Counted from the first letter of the stretch, positions 43,069-52,880 are shown. The stretch: DNA of 64,000 nucleotides from Propioniciclava sinopodophylli (GCF_004324755.1 NZ_SDMQ01000015.1:1-64000), one strand, 5' to 3'. Translations and numbers: made by a program. The notes: generated by a model from the letters alone, not told the origin.

Positions 43069-43518
43069 ATGGCCATGTTCGATCCCTTCCGCGAGATGGA
43101 CCGCCTCCTGGGCGACGTCACCCGCACGCCCGCCTCGGTCGCGATGCCCATGGACCTGTACCGCTCCGGTGACACGTTCGTCGCGCACATCGACCTGCCC
43201 GGAGTAGAGCCGGGCAGCATCGACATCGACATGGACGGCGCGACGGTCACGATCCGCGCCGAGCGCACGCCGTCGGTCGATGAGGACACCCAGTGGCTGA
43301 CGCGCGAACGGGCCGTGGGCACGTTCGCCCGCCAGCTCACGCTCGGCCGAGGGCTCGCCACCGACCAGATCAGCGCCGACTACCGCGACGGCGTCCTGAC
43401 GCTGACCATCCCGGTGGCCGAGGCAGCCAAGCCGCGCAAGATCGCGGTGCAGCACTCCACCCGGGATGTGCCGGGTGAGATCACCGAGGGTGCCACAACC
43501 GAGGAGCAGCCCGCCTGA
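43069..43518 (+). CDS. Hsp20/alpha-crystallin small heat-shock protein
   Basis: A 149-aa holdase. N-terminus MFDPFREMDRLLGD, alpha-crystallin domain ~residues 25-120 with DLPGVEPGSIDIDM and the GVLTLTIPVAE end motif, and a C-terminal PRKIAV giving the I/V-x-I/V-like anchor. It binds unfolding proteins as an oligomer. RBS GAAAGGA. Promoter architecture suggests heat-shock repression by HspR. Convergent with the ABC permease gene. Confidence 0.92.
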   Translation: MAMFDPFREMDRLLGDVTRTPASVAMPMDLYRSGDTFVAHIDLPGVEPGSIDIDMDGATVTIRAERTPSVDEDTQWLTRERAVGTFARQLTLGRGLATDQISADYRDGVLTLTIPVAEAAKPRKIAVQHSTRDVPGEITEGATTEEQPA

Positions 43519-43549
43519 CCGGCGCTGTCTGCGAGGCGGTCCCGCGCGT

Positions 43550-43587
43550 GGGCCGGCCGGAGCGCCTCGGCGCCGCCCGGCTGGCCC
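43550..43587. terminator. Bidirectional hairpin between convergent genes
   Basis: GGGCCGGCCGG and CCGGCTGGCCC pair with one mismatch around a 16-base loop that can itself fold. It lies between the stops of hsp20 and the leftward ABC permease and could serve both. Confidence 0.5.
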
Positions 43588-43600
43588 TCGCCTGTGGGCC

Positions 43601-45994
43601 CTACTCCCGGAACTTCAGCACCTCCGTCACGGGCACCGTCCTGGTGTCACGGGCCGTGGCCACGCGCACCACGGCATAGGCGCCCAGCGCGAGCCCGGCC
43701 ATCAGGGCCACGTCACCCGGGGTGACCAGGAACGGGATGCCGATCGGCAGGTGGGCCGTCATCAGCCGCCAGACCTCGCCCATGATGGCCACCGACGTCG
43801 GGACGGCGATGGCGACGCTCGCCGCCACCAGCCACAGGTAGTTGTCGAGGTAGAGCCTGCCCACCTCACGATCGCTGTAGCCCAGCGCCTTCAGCAGCGA
43901 GATCGAGTACCACTGACGGGCCACCACCAGGCGGACGAGCACGTAGAGCACCACCACCATGATCAACATGGACGACCACGAGACGAGCGCCACGATGCGT
44001 GACAGGAGGGCGTTGAACTTCTCCACGCCACCGAGCATCTCCTCGCGCGTGCTGTGGCTGACCAGCCGGTCGGGGTCGATGTCCAGGGGCTGGTCGGAGA
44101 ACACGGCGTTGTAGTAGGGCACGACGCCGTCGTCGTCCGCGCCCGGGCGGGCGCCGGCGCCGGCCATCGACCGGGCCGCGAGCAGGACCGCCGGATCCAC
44201 CAACGCCCGCGCGTGCTCCGGGGTCGTGAACCCGAACGCCGAGGTGGTGTAGTCGGAGACGCCCACGACGTCGAAGGCCCACGAGAGCTCCCCATCGTGG
44301 AGGGTGAGGGTGTCGCCTGCTCCCAGCCGGTACTTGTGGGCCGCGGCCCGCGAGATCACCAGCTCCTGCGCCCCCAGGGCGTCCACGTCCACCGCGAAGT
44401 AGGGATTGTCGGCGGGCACGCCGAGCACGGTCAGCGACTCCCCCGGCAGCCCGTCCGCCCCGACCACCCGCAGGGGGACGGCCACGGCCTCGTGCCCTCC
44501 GGGCGGAACGGCGGCCAGGTCGGGGAACCGCAGGGTGTAGAAGTCGTGGAAGAGGAGTTCGTCCTCGGCGCGGGTCAGGTAGGTGTCCATCGAGCTTCGC
44601 ATCCCGAGCCCGAAGACCAGCAGGAGGATGCACAGGAACGTGCCCGCGGCGATGAGGAGGTAGCTGCCGGGGGTGCGGAGCGCCTGACGCAACCGGAACA
44701 TGCTCACGAAGGGCAGCCGGTCCAGGCGCACCGGCAGGCCCGGCCCGCCGGCCGGCTGGGGACGCAACAGCTCCTGCGTGGGGCGGCCCAGCGCGGCCCG
44801 GATGACGAGGGCGTTGACCGCCGTCACCAGGGTCACGGGTGTCACGATGCTCAGCAGCGCGACCAGCGGGGTGGGTTCGACCGGGGCCGCGGGGAACGAG
44901 TAGTAGTCGGTGACCAGTCCGAGGAAGGGGGCCAGCGCCCGGCCCAGCAGGAGCCCCAGCAGCGAGCCGGCGAGCGTGACGGCCAGCGGCAGGACCAGGT
45001 AGTGGGCCAGCAGGGCGCGCTCGCTGGTGCCGTGGGCCGACTGGGTGCCGATGACCACGGAGTCACGGACGATCCGGTCCCGGGAGAACTCGGCGAGGAC
45101 GTAGGCGACGAGCAGCAGGACGAGGACGGTCGTGACCAGGGTGACGGCCATCGTGGTGCGGGCGTCCGAGATGGCCCCGTTGATGCGCGGGTTGTCGTCG
45201 GCCGGCAGGAACAGCGACACCGCCGGGTAGCTGACGGGCAGGCCGGCAGCGCGGGCGGCGTCCGTGGCCACGGCGACGTAGGGGTTGGACGCCCTCGCCG
45301 GATCCAGGGTCGCCTCGCCCAGGAGGCGGCGCACCTGCTCGTGGGTGGCGCCTTCGAGGGCGTAGCCGTACACCCACGAGACGGCACGCGGGTGGGCGGC
45401 CGCCACCTCCTCGAAGGCGTCCGGAGCCACCATCACCAGCGCGAACAGCTCGGGGTCGCCCGACTGGCCCACGTGGGGGGTGACCGAGGCGTAGTCGGGA
45501 AGGCTGCCGATCCCGGTGATCCGCAGGGTGCGGCCGTCAACCGCCAGGGTGTCACCCACGCCCAGGCCGTGCACCCGGGCGTGCAGTTTCTCGACCATGC
45601 CCTCGTCGTCGGCCGAGGGCAGGACGCCGGCGTCCAGCGTGGGACGGCTCAACGCCTGGTCCGCGCGGAGCACGCGCACGGTCGTGTCGGTGCCCGCGGT
45701 CCGCCCCGGGACGTCGACGAACGGCGTCGGGACGATGCGCGCCCCCAGCGCCTCCACGTCGGCGACCTGCTGCTCCGTCAGTGGGATCTCGGTGACGACC
45801 ATGCCGTCGGCGAGCTGTCCCTCGCGCGCGCCGCGTTCCAGCGCGCCCAGCGTGGCGGACGCCGAGGTCAGGAGCCCCACCACCACGCCCAGCCCGACGG
45901 TCAGGAGCACGGCTATCGCGGTCCAGCGCGCCCACGTGGAGCGGAAGCCGCGCCACTGGCGGCGGAGGCCGAGGGCCACGGCGTCCCTGTTCAC
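43601..45994 (-). CDS. FtsX/MacB-type ABC transporter permease
   Basis: A 797-aa permease with two FtsX-like repeats. Each has a first helix (WTAIAVLLTVGLGVVVGLLT near residue 27; YLLIAAGTFLCILLLVFGLG in the middle), a large extracytoplasmic domain and three more helices. The C-terminus QWYSISLLKALGYSDREVGR is the coupling-helix region. Such proteins do mechanotransmission or export of lipids or peptides. GTG start overlaps the ATPase stop by four bases. Confidence 0.87.
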   Translation of the reverse strand: MNRDAVALGLRRQWRGFRSTWARWTAIAVLLTVGLGVVVGLLTSASATLGALERGAREGQLADGMVVTEIPLTEQQVADVEALGARIVPTPFVDVPGRTAGTDTTVRVLRADQALSRPTLDAGVLPSADDEGMVEKLHARVHGLGVGDTLAVDGRTLRITGIGSLPDYASVTPHVGQSGDPELFALVMVAPDAFEEVAAAHPRAVSWVYGYALEGATHEQVRRLLGEATLDPARASNPYVAVATDAARAAGLPVSYPAVSLFLPADDNPRINGAISDARTTMAVTLVTTVLVLLLVAYVLAEFSRDRIVRDSVVIGTQSAHGTSERALLAHYLVLPLAVTLAGSLLGLLLGRALAPFLGLVTDYYSFPAAPVEPTPLVALLSIVTPVTLVTAVNALVIRAALGRPTQELLRPQPAGGPGLPVRLDRLPFVSMFRLRQALRTPGSYLLIAAGTFLCILLLVFGLGMRSSMDTYLTRAEDELLFHDFYTLRFPDLAAVPPGGHEAVAVPLRVVGADGLPGESLTVLGVPADNPYFAVDVDALGAQELVISRAAAHKYRLGAGDTLTLHDGELSWAFDVVGVSDYTTSAFGFTTPEHARALVDPAVLLAARSMAGAGARPGADDDGVVPYYNAVFSDQPLDIDPDRLVSHSTREEMLGGVEKFNALLSRIVALVSWSSMLIMVVVLYVLVRLVVARQWYSISLLKALGYSDREVGRLYLDNYLWLVAASVAIAVPTSVAIMGEVWRLMTAHLPIGIPFLVTPGDVALMAGLALGAYAVVRVATARDTRTVPVTEVLKFRE

Positions 45995-46707
45995 CAGTCG
46001 AGGTCCCGGGCCGCGAGCGGATGGGGGTTGAGCCGGTCGCGGACGATGCGCCCGTCGCGCAGTTCGATGACCTGGTCGGCGAGGGCCGTGATGGCCTCGT
46101 TATGCGTGACCATGACGAGGGTGGCGCCGTACCGCCGGTGGACGTCGTCCAGGACCTCGAGCATCTGCTGGGAGGTGTGCCGGTCCAGCGCCCCGGTGGG
46201 CTCGTCGGCGAGCAGGAGGTCGGAGCCCTTGACCAGGGCCCGGGCGATCGCGCACCGCTGCTGCTGGCCGCCCGAGAGCTGCGCGGGGAACTTGTGCCGG
46301 TGCTGGGTCAGGCCCAGGTGCTCGAGCAGCTCGTCGATGTCCAGGGGGCGACGGACGAGCTGCGCGGTCACCTGGATGTTCTCGGTCACTGTCAGGTCCG
46401 GGACGAGGTTGTAGAACTGGAACACGAACCCGACGTGCGCGCGGCGGTAGCGCGTCAACTCCCTGGGTGACCTCCCCGTCACCTGCTCCCCCGCGACATG
46501 GATCGTCCCGGCGTCAGGAGCGTCGAGGCCGCCGATGGCGTTGAGCAGGGTGGACTTCCCGGACCCGGAGGCGCCGACGATGACGCAGCGCGCTCCCCGG
46601 GCGACCGAGAACGTCACGTCGTGGAGCACCTCGACGCGCGACTCACCGGCTCCGAAGTGCCGGGACAACCCCTCCACGCGCACGTGCGGCGTTGGCGTCT
46701 GGGTCAC
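45991..46707 (-). CDS. ABC transporter ATPase (MacB/LolD type)
   Basis: A 238-aa ATPase: Walker A GASGSGKST, Q-loop VFQFYNLVPDLT, signature LSGGQQQR, Walker B LLLADEPTGALD and switch VTHN. FYNL-type Q-loop and TGALD are typical of the MacB/LolD subgroup that pairs with FtsX permeases. GTG 46707 follows GGTGGGG. The longer reading upstream is not coding. It is the first gene of the two-gene operon and divergent from the P450. Confidence 0.9.
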   Translation of the reverse strand: MTQTPTPHVRVEGLSRHFGAGESRVEVLHDVTFSVARGARCVIVGASGSGKSTLLNAIGGLDAPDAGTIHVAGEQVTGRSPRELTRYRRAHVGFVFQFYNLVPDLTVTENIQVTAQLVRRPLDIDELLEHLGLTQHRHKFPAQLSGGQQQRCAIARALVKGSDLLLADEPTGALDRHTSQQMLEVLDDVHRRYGATLVMVTHNEAITALADQVIELRDGRIVRDRLNPHPLAARDLDW

Positions 46708-46810
46708 CCCACCAGTCTTGCACCCGACGAAAACGCCCCTCGCCCTGCACACGTGCACCGGTGACCGACAGTCGACGTCCGCACCGTGGGGGGGTCGGTA
46801 CGCTCGGTGC

Positions 46811-48052
46811 ATGAGCGTCGATAGCGTGGACCGTCGCGTGTCCCACCGTCCCGGGGAGGCGTCGTCGCCGGCCGCCGAGCTCGTGGGGAACGTCTGGCAC
46901 CTCCGCACCACCGAGGCGGTGCGCCAGGTACTGCGCGAGAAGGACGCCGCCACCCAGGCGGGCTTCAGCGCCGAACTGATGCCGGAGAGCGTGGGCGAGC
47001 GTCCGATCCTGTTCATGGACGGCGACGAGCACCGCAGGCAGCGCACCAAGGTCGCGCGCTTCTTCGCGCCGAAGACGGTCACGAACCGCTACCGCCGTCT
47101 CATGGAGGAGCGCGCGGACGCCCTCGTGGCGGACGCCCTCGCGGCGACCACCTTCCGGCTCGACGACCTGAGCCTGCAGTACTCCACCGAGGTGGCGGCC
47201 CAGGTGATCGGCCTGACCAACTCCAACGCCAAGGGGATGGCCCGGAGGCTGGAGCGGTTGTTCGCCCAGCCGGACTGGAGCCCCGGCTCCGCCCCGGAGG
47301 GACGCCTGAGGAGCGTGTGGCGCTCGGTCCGCAGCCACGCGCCGATGGCGGCCTTCCACCTGGCGGACGTCCGGCCCGCCATCGTGGCGCGCCGCAAGGC
47401 GCCGGGTGAGGACGTCATCAGCCACCTGCTCGCCGAGGGCTACCGGGAGCCGGCCATCCTCATCGAGTGCGTCACCTACGGGGCCGCCGGCATGGCCACG
47501 ACCCGCGAGTTCATCTCCATGACCGTCCTGCACCTGCTCGCGGACGCCGACCTCCGCGCCCGGTACCTCGCCGGCGAGGAGGAGGAGCGGTTCGACATCC
47601 TCCACGAGATCCTCCGGCTCGAGCCCATCATCGGGCACCTCTACCGGCGGGCGGCGCGGGACCTCGACCTCACGGTCGACGGGGAGACGGTGGCCATCCG
47701 CAGGGGCCAGTTGATCGATCTGTACGTGCGTCAGGCGAACAGCGACGCGTCCACGGTGGGCGAGTGCCCGCTGGACATGCGCCCCGGGCGTCCGCTGCCG
47801 CGCGGGATCGGCCCTGAGGTGATGAGTTTCGGCGACGGTCACCACAAGTGCCCGGGCAACTCGCTGGCGATCCAGGAGACCGACATCCTGCTCACCCGGC
47901 TGCTCCGCCACGAACTGGTGGTCGCGAAGGCCCCGGTGATGCACTGGGAGGACCTCACCGCCGGCTACGCCCTGCGCGACTTCGTGCTCACGACCCCCAA
48001 GCCGCCTCTGCCGGTCCTTGCGGTCAGCGACGAGAGACGAGGACCAGGGTGA
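46811..48052 (+). CDS. Cytochrome P450
   Basis: A 413-aa soluble bacterial P450. The heme-binding loop is FGDGHHKCPGNSLA with ligand C347. The K-helix ExxR is EILR in ILHEILRLEPI. The I-helix, normally AGxE/DT, reads AAGMATT, so the acidic residue for proton delivery is Ala. The N-terminal FSAELMPESVGERPILFMDG substrate region is conserved in style. Divergent from the ABC exporter; 29 bases before an NmrA-like gene. Redox partners are not in the window. Substrate unknown. Confidence 0.87.
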   Translation: MSVDSVDRRVSHRPGEASSPAAELVGNVWHLRTTEAVRQVLREKDAATQAGFSAELMPESVGERPILFMDGDEHRRQRTKVARFFAPKTVTNRYRRLMEERADALVADALAATTFRLDDLSLQYSTEVAAQVIGLTNSNAKGMARRLERLFAQPDWSPGSAPEGRLRSVWRSVRSHAPMAAFHLADVRPAIVARRKAPGEDVISHLLAEGYREPAILIECVTYGAAGMATTREFISMTVLHLLADADLRARYLAGEEEERFDILHEILRLEPIIGHLYRRAARDLDLTVDGETVAIRRGQLIDLYVRQANSDASTVGECPLDMRPGRPLPRGIGPEVMSFGDGHHKCPGNSLAIQETDILLTRLLRHELVVAKAPVMHWEDLTAGYALRDFVLTTPKPPLPVLAVSDERRGPG

Positions 48053-48081
48053 CGCCGGACCCGCACGAAGGGAAACTGCAC

Positions 48082-48726
48082 ATGATCCGCATCACCGTCC
48101 TCGGAGGAACCGGCTACGCCGGCGGCGCCGTCGTTCGCGAGGCTGCTCGCCGGGGCCATCAGGTCCTCTCCGTCAGCCGCACCGCCCCCGCCGAGCCGCT
48201 CCCGGGCGTGACGTACCTGACGGGCTCCGTGCTGGAGCCCGGAGTCCTGCATCAGGCATTCACCGACGCCGACGTCGTGTTCGAGGCGCTCTCCCCGCGC
48301 GGGGACATGGCCGGCAAGGTGGAAGGCGTCTTCGACCAGGTGCTCGCCCTCGCCCGGGAGCACGGGACGAGGCTCGGCATTCTCGGCGGGGCCTCCTCGC
48401 TGCTCGTCTCACCGGACGGGCCCCGCCTCATCGACGCCGACCCGCTGCCCGACGAGGTCCGCCCCGAGGCCGACCTCGGCATCCACAAGCTCGAGGTGCT
48501 GAAGGCGACCGGCGACGACCTGGACTGGTTCTACCTCAGCCCGCCGGCCGAGTTCGGCGCCTGGGTTCCCAGCACCGAGACCGGCGAGTACCGCACGAGC
48601 GACGACGTCCTGCTCCGCAGCCCCGATGGCAGCTCGCAGATCTCGGCGGCCGACCTGGCCCTGGCGGTCCTCGACGAGATCGAGCAGCCCAGGCACCCCC
48701 GACGCCGCTTCCACGTCGCCCACTGA
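48082..48726 (+). CDS. NAD(P)-binding NmrA/SDR-like protein
   Basis: A 214-aa atypical short-chain dehydrogenase. Dinucleotide motif VLGGTGYAGGAVVREAARRG (residues 6-25). It lacks the YxxxK pair, having FYLSPPAEFG where the Tyr would be, as in the NmrA and YwnB-type group often acting in redox sensing or quinone reduction. RBS AAGGGA. Probably co-transcribed with the P450. Confidence 0.82.
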   Translation: MIRITVLGGTGYAGGAVVREAARRGHQVLSVSRTAPAEPLPGVTYLTGSVLEPGVLHQAFTDADVVFEALSPRGDMAGKVEGVFDQVLALAREHGTRLGILGGASSLLVSPDGPRLIDADPLPDEVRPEADLGIHKLEVLKATGDDLDWFYLSPPAEFGAWVPSTETGEYRTSDDVLLRSPDGSSQISAADLALAVLDEIEQPRHPRRRFHVAH

Positions 48727-48790
48727 CCCGGCACTCCCACGGGCTCGGTGGTGCTGAGGTGGACCCTGGTCCGGGGCCAGGAGTCGGCCC

Positions 48791-49230
48791 CTATCCGACC
48801 TTCGTCGCCGACTCGATCAACCAGGTGCCGGTTGCTCCGCGGGCCCGGTCGATGGTGACCTCGCCGACGACCTGGTACCGGTAGCAGCCGTTCTCCTGTG
48901 TGCCCTCGTACTCGCAGACCACGACCGGGACGCTGGTTCGTCCGCCTCCCGCGGCGGAGAGACCGGCGACAGGCCGGCCGGACGGATCGGCACCGACCTC
49001 ACGCAACACGTAGGAGTCGACCCGGCCGGCGCGGCGGCGTTCGATCAGGTCGGTGAGAACCGGCCCGCCGGTCGGGGCGAACAGGCTGGCCACCTCCACC
49101 TCGGGCTGGTCGACCCAGTCCCCAAGTGCACGTGGTCAAGCAGCCCAGGCACTTCCTCGGCAGCTTTCATGGGCTCGATGAGGGCGCCGTTCGCGCTCCG
49201 GAGGCCATCCGTCCGCCACCATCCGAACAT
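48791..49230 (-). pseudogene. Small hypothetical gene with a frameshift
   Basis: A strong ribosome-binding site (GGAAGGGG) precedes ATG 49230, which begins MFGWWRTDGLRSANGALIEP. This frame runs to about LLDHVHL near 49125. After a run of four C (49120-49123) the next frame continues as GDWVDQPEVEVASLFAPTGG and, later, VVVCEYEGTQENGCYRYQVV, ending at 48791. Joined, it is about 145 aa with two Cys in the C-terminal part. The shift in a homopolymer may be a sequencing error. Family unknown. Confidence 0.55.
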
Positions 49231-49267
49231 CACCCCTTCCCCCCTCGGCAAACCCTTGCTAGCCTCA

Positions 49268-49281
49268 GAGAACCTTTTCTC
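49268..49281. promoter_or_regulatory. Small inverted repeat before the secreted-protein gene
   Basis: GAGAA, spacer CCTT, TTCTC, in an AT-richer intergenic patch between two divergent genes. It could be a regulator site or a hairpin; weak on its own. Confidence 0.3.
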
Positions 49282-49364
49282 AAGCTATCGCCAGATGGCT
49301 TGCTTGAAGCGGCGCAGTGATACGCCGGCGCCTCCACTGACGGATCCGCGACGAAGGGATAAGC

Positions 49365-51988
49365 ATGAAGCACACGGCAGCACGCCTGCTCACCTCACTC
49401 CTTCTGGTCGGGGGACTCCTCACAACGTCGGCCGCGCCGGCCGAGGCAGTGGTTCCCCCGACCAGGTTCACCTCGTTGGAGGGGATGCCGCTGACCGGCG
49501 TCACCGCCCCGGGGTCCCACCTCGGCTATGGCGCGAACGGCGAGCCGTTGCTCTACTACGTCTCCTCTGGTTCGACCGCCTACTTCAGCGCCGTCGACGC
49601 GCGGACCGGCCAACGCGTTTTCGAGGCCCCCATGCCGGGCGCGGGCGGCTCTTGGATCGTGGACGTCGGCCCGAACGGCGAGGTCTACAGCGGCGCCTAC
49701 GGCAACGGCAGCCTGTTCCGTTGGATCCCCGGGCAGCCGACGATCGAGAACCTCGGTCAGGCGGTGCCGGGGGAGACGTTCATCTGGTCGCTCGACATCA
49801 CCGAGGACGGCACGGTCTTCGGAGGGACCGGCCAGGTGGGCGGCCACCTGTTCTCCTGGGATCCCGACGCCAAGTCGTTCACCGACTACGGCCCCAACTC
49901 GATCGGCGAGCCGCTGCTCATTCACGGCACCGCCATCGCGCCCAACGGGCAGGTCTACGGCCTTGAGGGCCTGCGCCCCGGCCTAGTCCGCCTCGACCCG
50001 ACGACCCGCCAGTACACTCGGATGACGCTCCCGACCGGGGCCGACCCCACGGTCACCGGATATGACCTTGACGTCCGAGGGAACCTGATGTTCGCCCGCT
50101 TCGGCGACAAGCCCTCCTCCCTCCACGTCATGGACCTGACGACTGAGGAGTGGATCGACGCGATCCCGGGCGTCCACGGCCTGCGCATGTCGGAGGTCTC
50201 ACCCGATGGCCGCAGCACATACTTCGTCAAGGAGCAGCAGCTCTACCGCTATGACCTGCAGGACCGCACGTACACCGCCACCGGCGTCACCGGTCTCAAG
50301 GACATGCGCGCCTTCGGTTTCCTCCGGCTCGGACTGCCCGACTTCCCCGGCGAGACGCTGATCGGCAGCGACTACGAGGGCAACGTCCTGCGCTATGACC
50401 CGGCGACCGGCAAGTCCGAGACCATGAGGGCGGACGCCGTGGGCGCTCCCGCCCCGATCCGTTCGATCGCCGAGGGTCCCGACGGCAAGGTGTACGCAGG
50501 CAGCTACCTGAACGGCGGGCTCGCGTCCTACGACCCGAGGACCGGTGAGAAGGTCGCGTTCGCCCCCGAGGTCGGCCAGGCCGAGGGAATGACCACCCAT
50601 GCCGGCGCCCTGTACGTCGGCACCTACCCGGGCGCCGACATCTGGCGTTTCGACCCGTCGGAGCCGGCCGTCACGGGGGTCAACCCCCGGCGCGTCCTGC
50701 GGCTCAGGGAGCTCGAACAGTCGCGTCCGTACGCCATGGTCTCGGCCGGTCAATACCTCGCGATCGGAACCGTGCCGTCCAACGGCAAGTTCGGCGGCGG
50801 CCTCACCCTCCTCGACACCGAGACCGGTGAGTACCACTTCGAGGAGGTCGTCCCGGACCACTCGATCGTCGGCCTCGGCTACCACGACGGCATCTTGTAC
50901 GGCAGCACCAGCGTCTACGGCGGCGTCGGGGCGGACCGCCCCACCGAGAAGGACGGCTACGTCTTCGCCTACGACATCGAGCAGCGCAAGGTCCTGTGGC
51001 AGGTGAAGCCGGTCCCCGGGGAGGGATCGTTCGGAGCACCCATCCTCGACCAGTCCGGCCATCTGTGGGTGCACAGCCCCGCCACTCTGGTGAAGATGGA
51101 CCCGGCGACCGGTGCGGTCCTCGCCACCAAGACGTTGAGCTCAACTACCCGTGGGACACCATCGCCTACGCCCACGGCGGCGGAGTCCTCTGGATGGACC
51201 CGTACTACAGGGACCTGACAGTCGTGAACCAGGCTGCCATGTGGATCATCAACGAGGAGACGCTCACCCGGGCGCGGTACGTCCGGCCGACTTCTCACGG
51301 CTTCCTGCACTCGAGCGGTTCGGCCTACTTCGCCCGTGACCTCGCCTTCCAGCGGATGGACTTCCTCGACGGACGTCCTACCGCCACGGTGACCGTCGTC
51401 GAGGACGGCAACGGCGGACGCGTAGCGCAGCTGCGCGGATTCGGCGCCCACGAACCGCTGGACGTCTGGCTGCGTCCGAAGCCCGTCGAGCTCGGCGTGG
51501 TCACGACGGACGCCGACGGGTCGGTCGACGTCCCGTTCTCCGGGCCACTGCCTCGAGGCGACTATGAGGTGACGGCCTCGCGTCCGATGACCCGGGGGCA
51601 GATCGGTGGCGGCACGTTCACCATCGACGACTCCGTCGCACCGACCACGAAGGCGGCCGTGGTCGGGGCCCGGGGGCGTCCCGCTGACGTCTCGGTGACC
51701 TTGACCACCACCGACGCCGGTGACTCAGGCTTGGCCCGAACCGAGTACCGGGTCGACGCCGGTGCCTGGACGACCTACTCCCAGCCCATCACCTTTGCCA
51801 CCGGAGGCAGCTTCACGGTCGCATACCGGTCGATCGATGGGGCGGGCAACGTCGAGGCGACCCAGTCGGTCGTTGTGCCGGTCCGCTGGGACAAGGGCTG
51901 CGGGGATCACGGCGAGAACGAAAAGGGCAACGGCGGACGCCCAGGCTGCGGGAACGTGCCGGGTCAGCCGAACGCAGGCAAACCCTGA
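49365..51988 (+). pseudogene. Secreted beta-propeller protein with C-terminal Ig-like domain, frameshifted
   Basis: A Sec signal peptide (MKHTAARLLTSLLLVGGLLT, cleavage after AEA near residue 30) opens a ~590-residue region of repeated propeller blades: GANGEPLLYYVSSG, VYGLEGLRPGLVRLDP, VYAGSYLNGGLASYDP and others. Near 51135 (AAGACGTTGAGC) the frame shifts by one. The next frame continues without a gap as LNYPWDTIAYAHGGGVLWMD to 51988, closing the propeller and adding an OmpL47-like domain (YRVDAGAWTTYSQPITF, YRSIDGAGNVEATQ) and a Gly/Asn-rich tail. About 870 aa if joined. Likely an extracellular binding protein or hydrolase. RBS GAAGGGA. Confidence 0.75.
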
Positions 51989-51997
51989 CCACACGCT

Positions 51998-52068
51998 GCA
52001 AGGTTGACACAGTTGGACAGCAGTGGGTTTCCCGCAACAGCGAGAAGCCCACTGCTGGACCACCTTGC
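51998..52068 (+). terminator. Large stem-loop after the secreted-protein gene
   Basis: CAGCAGTGGGTTTC (52018-52031) pairs with GAAGCCCACTGCTG (52044-52057) with one mismatch. Outside it, GCAAGGT (51998-52004) pairs with ACCTTGC (52062-52068). The nested structure lies directly after the stop codon, so a terminator is most likely. Confidence 0.6.
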
Positions 52069-52113
52069 GACCTTGAGGTCGCCTGACCCGCCCAGATCTC
52101 AGAAGGAAGAGCC

Positions 52114-52158
52114 ATGCACGACAGACGATGCGATGCCCCGGCTCGGGGGGTGCGCTGA
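52114..52158 (+). CDS. Possible 14-codon leader ORF
   Basis: ATG 52114 to TGA 52156-52158 encodes a 14-aa Arg-rich peptide (MHDRRCDAPARGVR). It has a better ribosome-binding site (AGAAGGAAGAG) than the epimerase gene that starts four bases after its stop. It may couple translation of that gene or be a vestige of a deleted 5' end. Confidence 0.3.
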   Translation: MHDRRCDAPARGVR

Positions 52159-52161
52159 GCC

Positions 52162-52845
52162 ATGCGCGTCCTGGTCATCGGCGGGGCCGGACGGGTCGCC
52201 CAGTGGGTGGTGCCGCACCTTCGGAAGCTTCATGAAGTGACGACGTTCGACCGCGCGCAGCCGGCGGACATCGTCGGTGATGCGATGTCGCCTGACATGG
52301 TGGCCGCCGCCGTCGCAGGGATGGACGCCATCATCCATATGGCCGTAGTTGTTCCGCGCGGCGACGACCAGACCGAACCGGCCGTGCTACGTGAAGCCTG
52401 GGCCATCAATGTGGGCTCCTGGTGGGTCGCCTTGCAGCAGGGACGCCTCGCCGGCGTGAGTCGATTCGTGTACGGCAGCACCCTTTCGGTCCACGCCCGT
52501 TTCGGCGTACAACTGATGCCCGAGGTATCCACACAAGATCCAGATTCCACGTTGCCCTACGGCTTCAGCAAGCGGGTCGCCGAGGCTGCTGGTGCCCTGT
52601 ACGCCACCCAGTTCGGCCTCCACGTGACTGCGCTGCGGCTGGCGTTCCCCACCTCGGACGAAGCGGCGCCCCGCTGGGTCCGCCCGGCCACAGGTGAGAT
52701 CTGTGACGCACGGCTCCCGGACGGCACCGTGCTGCCGGCGGCATCGGCAGCCTACGTCGCCCAACACGTCGAGCGGGGCTTGGTCTTCGACGGCACGTTT
52801 CAGGTGCTCGACGTTGTCGCACCCGGCACCCCGTGGGAACCATGA
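52162..52845 (+). CDS. NAD-dependent epimerase/dehydratase family protein
   Basis: A 227-aa extended-SDR-like protein. NAD motif VIGGAGRVAQWVVPHLR (residues 5-21), DIVGDAMSP acidic adenine-pocket stretch, catalytic Ser/Thr region VYGSTLSVHA and the YxxxK as YGFSKRVAE. It is shorter than typical sugar epimerases (about 300 aa), with a reduced substrate domain, as in uronate dehydrogenase-like enzymes. It is next to, but convergent with, the LacI gene of the following locus, so it may belong to the same sugar pathway. Confidence 0.8.
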   Translation: MRVLVIGGAGRVAQWVVPHLRKLHEVTTFDRAQPADIVGDAMSPDMVAAAVAGMDAIIHMAVVVPRGDDQTEPAVLREAWAINVGSWWVALQQGRLAGVSRFVYGSTLSVHARFGVQLMPEVSTQDPDSTLPYGFSKRVAEAAGALYATQFGLHVTALRLAFPTSDEAAPRWVRPATGEICDARLPDGTVLPAASAAYVAQHVERGLVFDGTFQVLDVVAPGTPWEP

Positions 52846-52880
52846 CCACAACCGAAGCATCACCGAGACATCGACAGCCC

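Noticed and set aside
44054-46414. 786-codon rightward frame opposite the ABC exporter
   Set aside because: Antisense of FtsX and ATPase motifs; no family resemblance.
52004-52032. Promoter TTGACA at 52004 for the epimerase gene
   Set aside because: It lies within the large stem-loop and has no acceptable -10 at the right distance.
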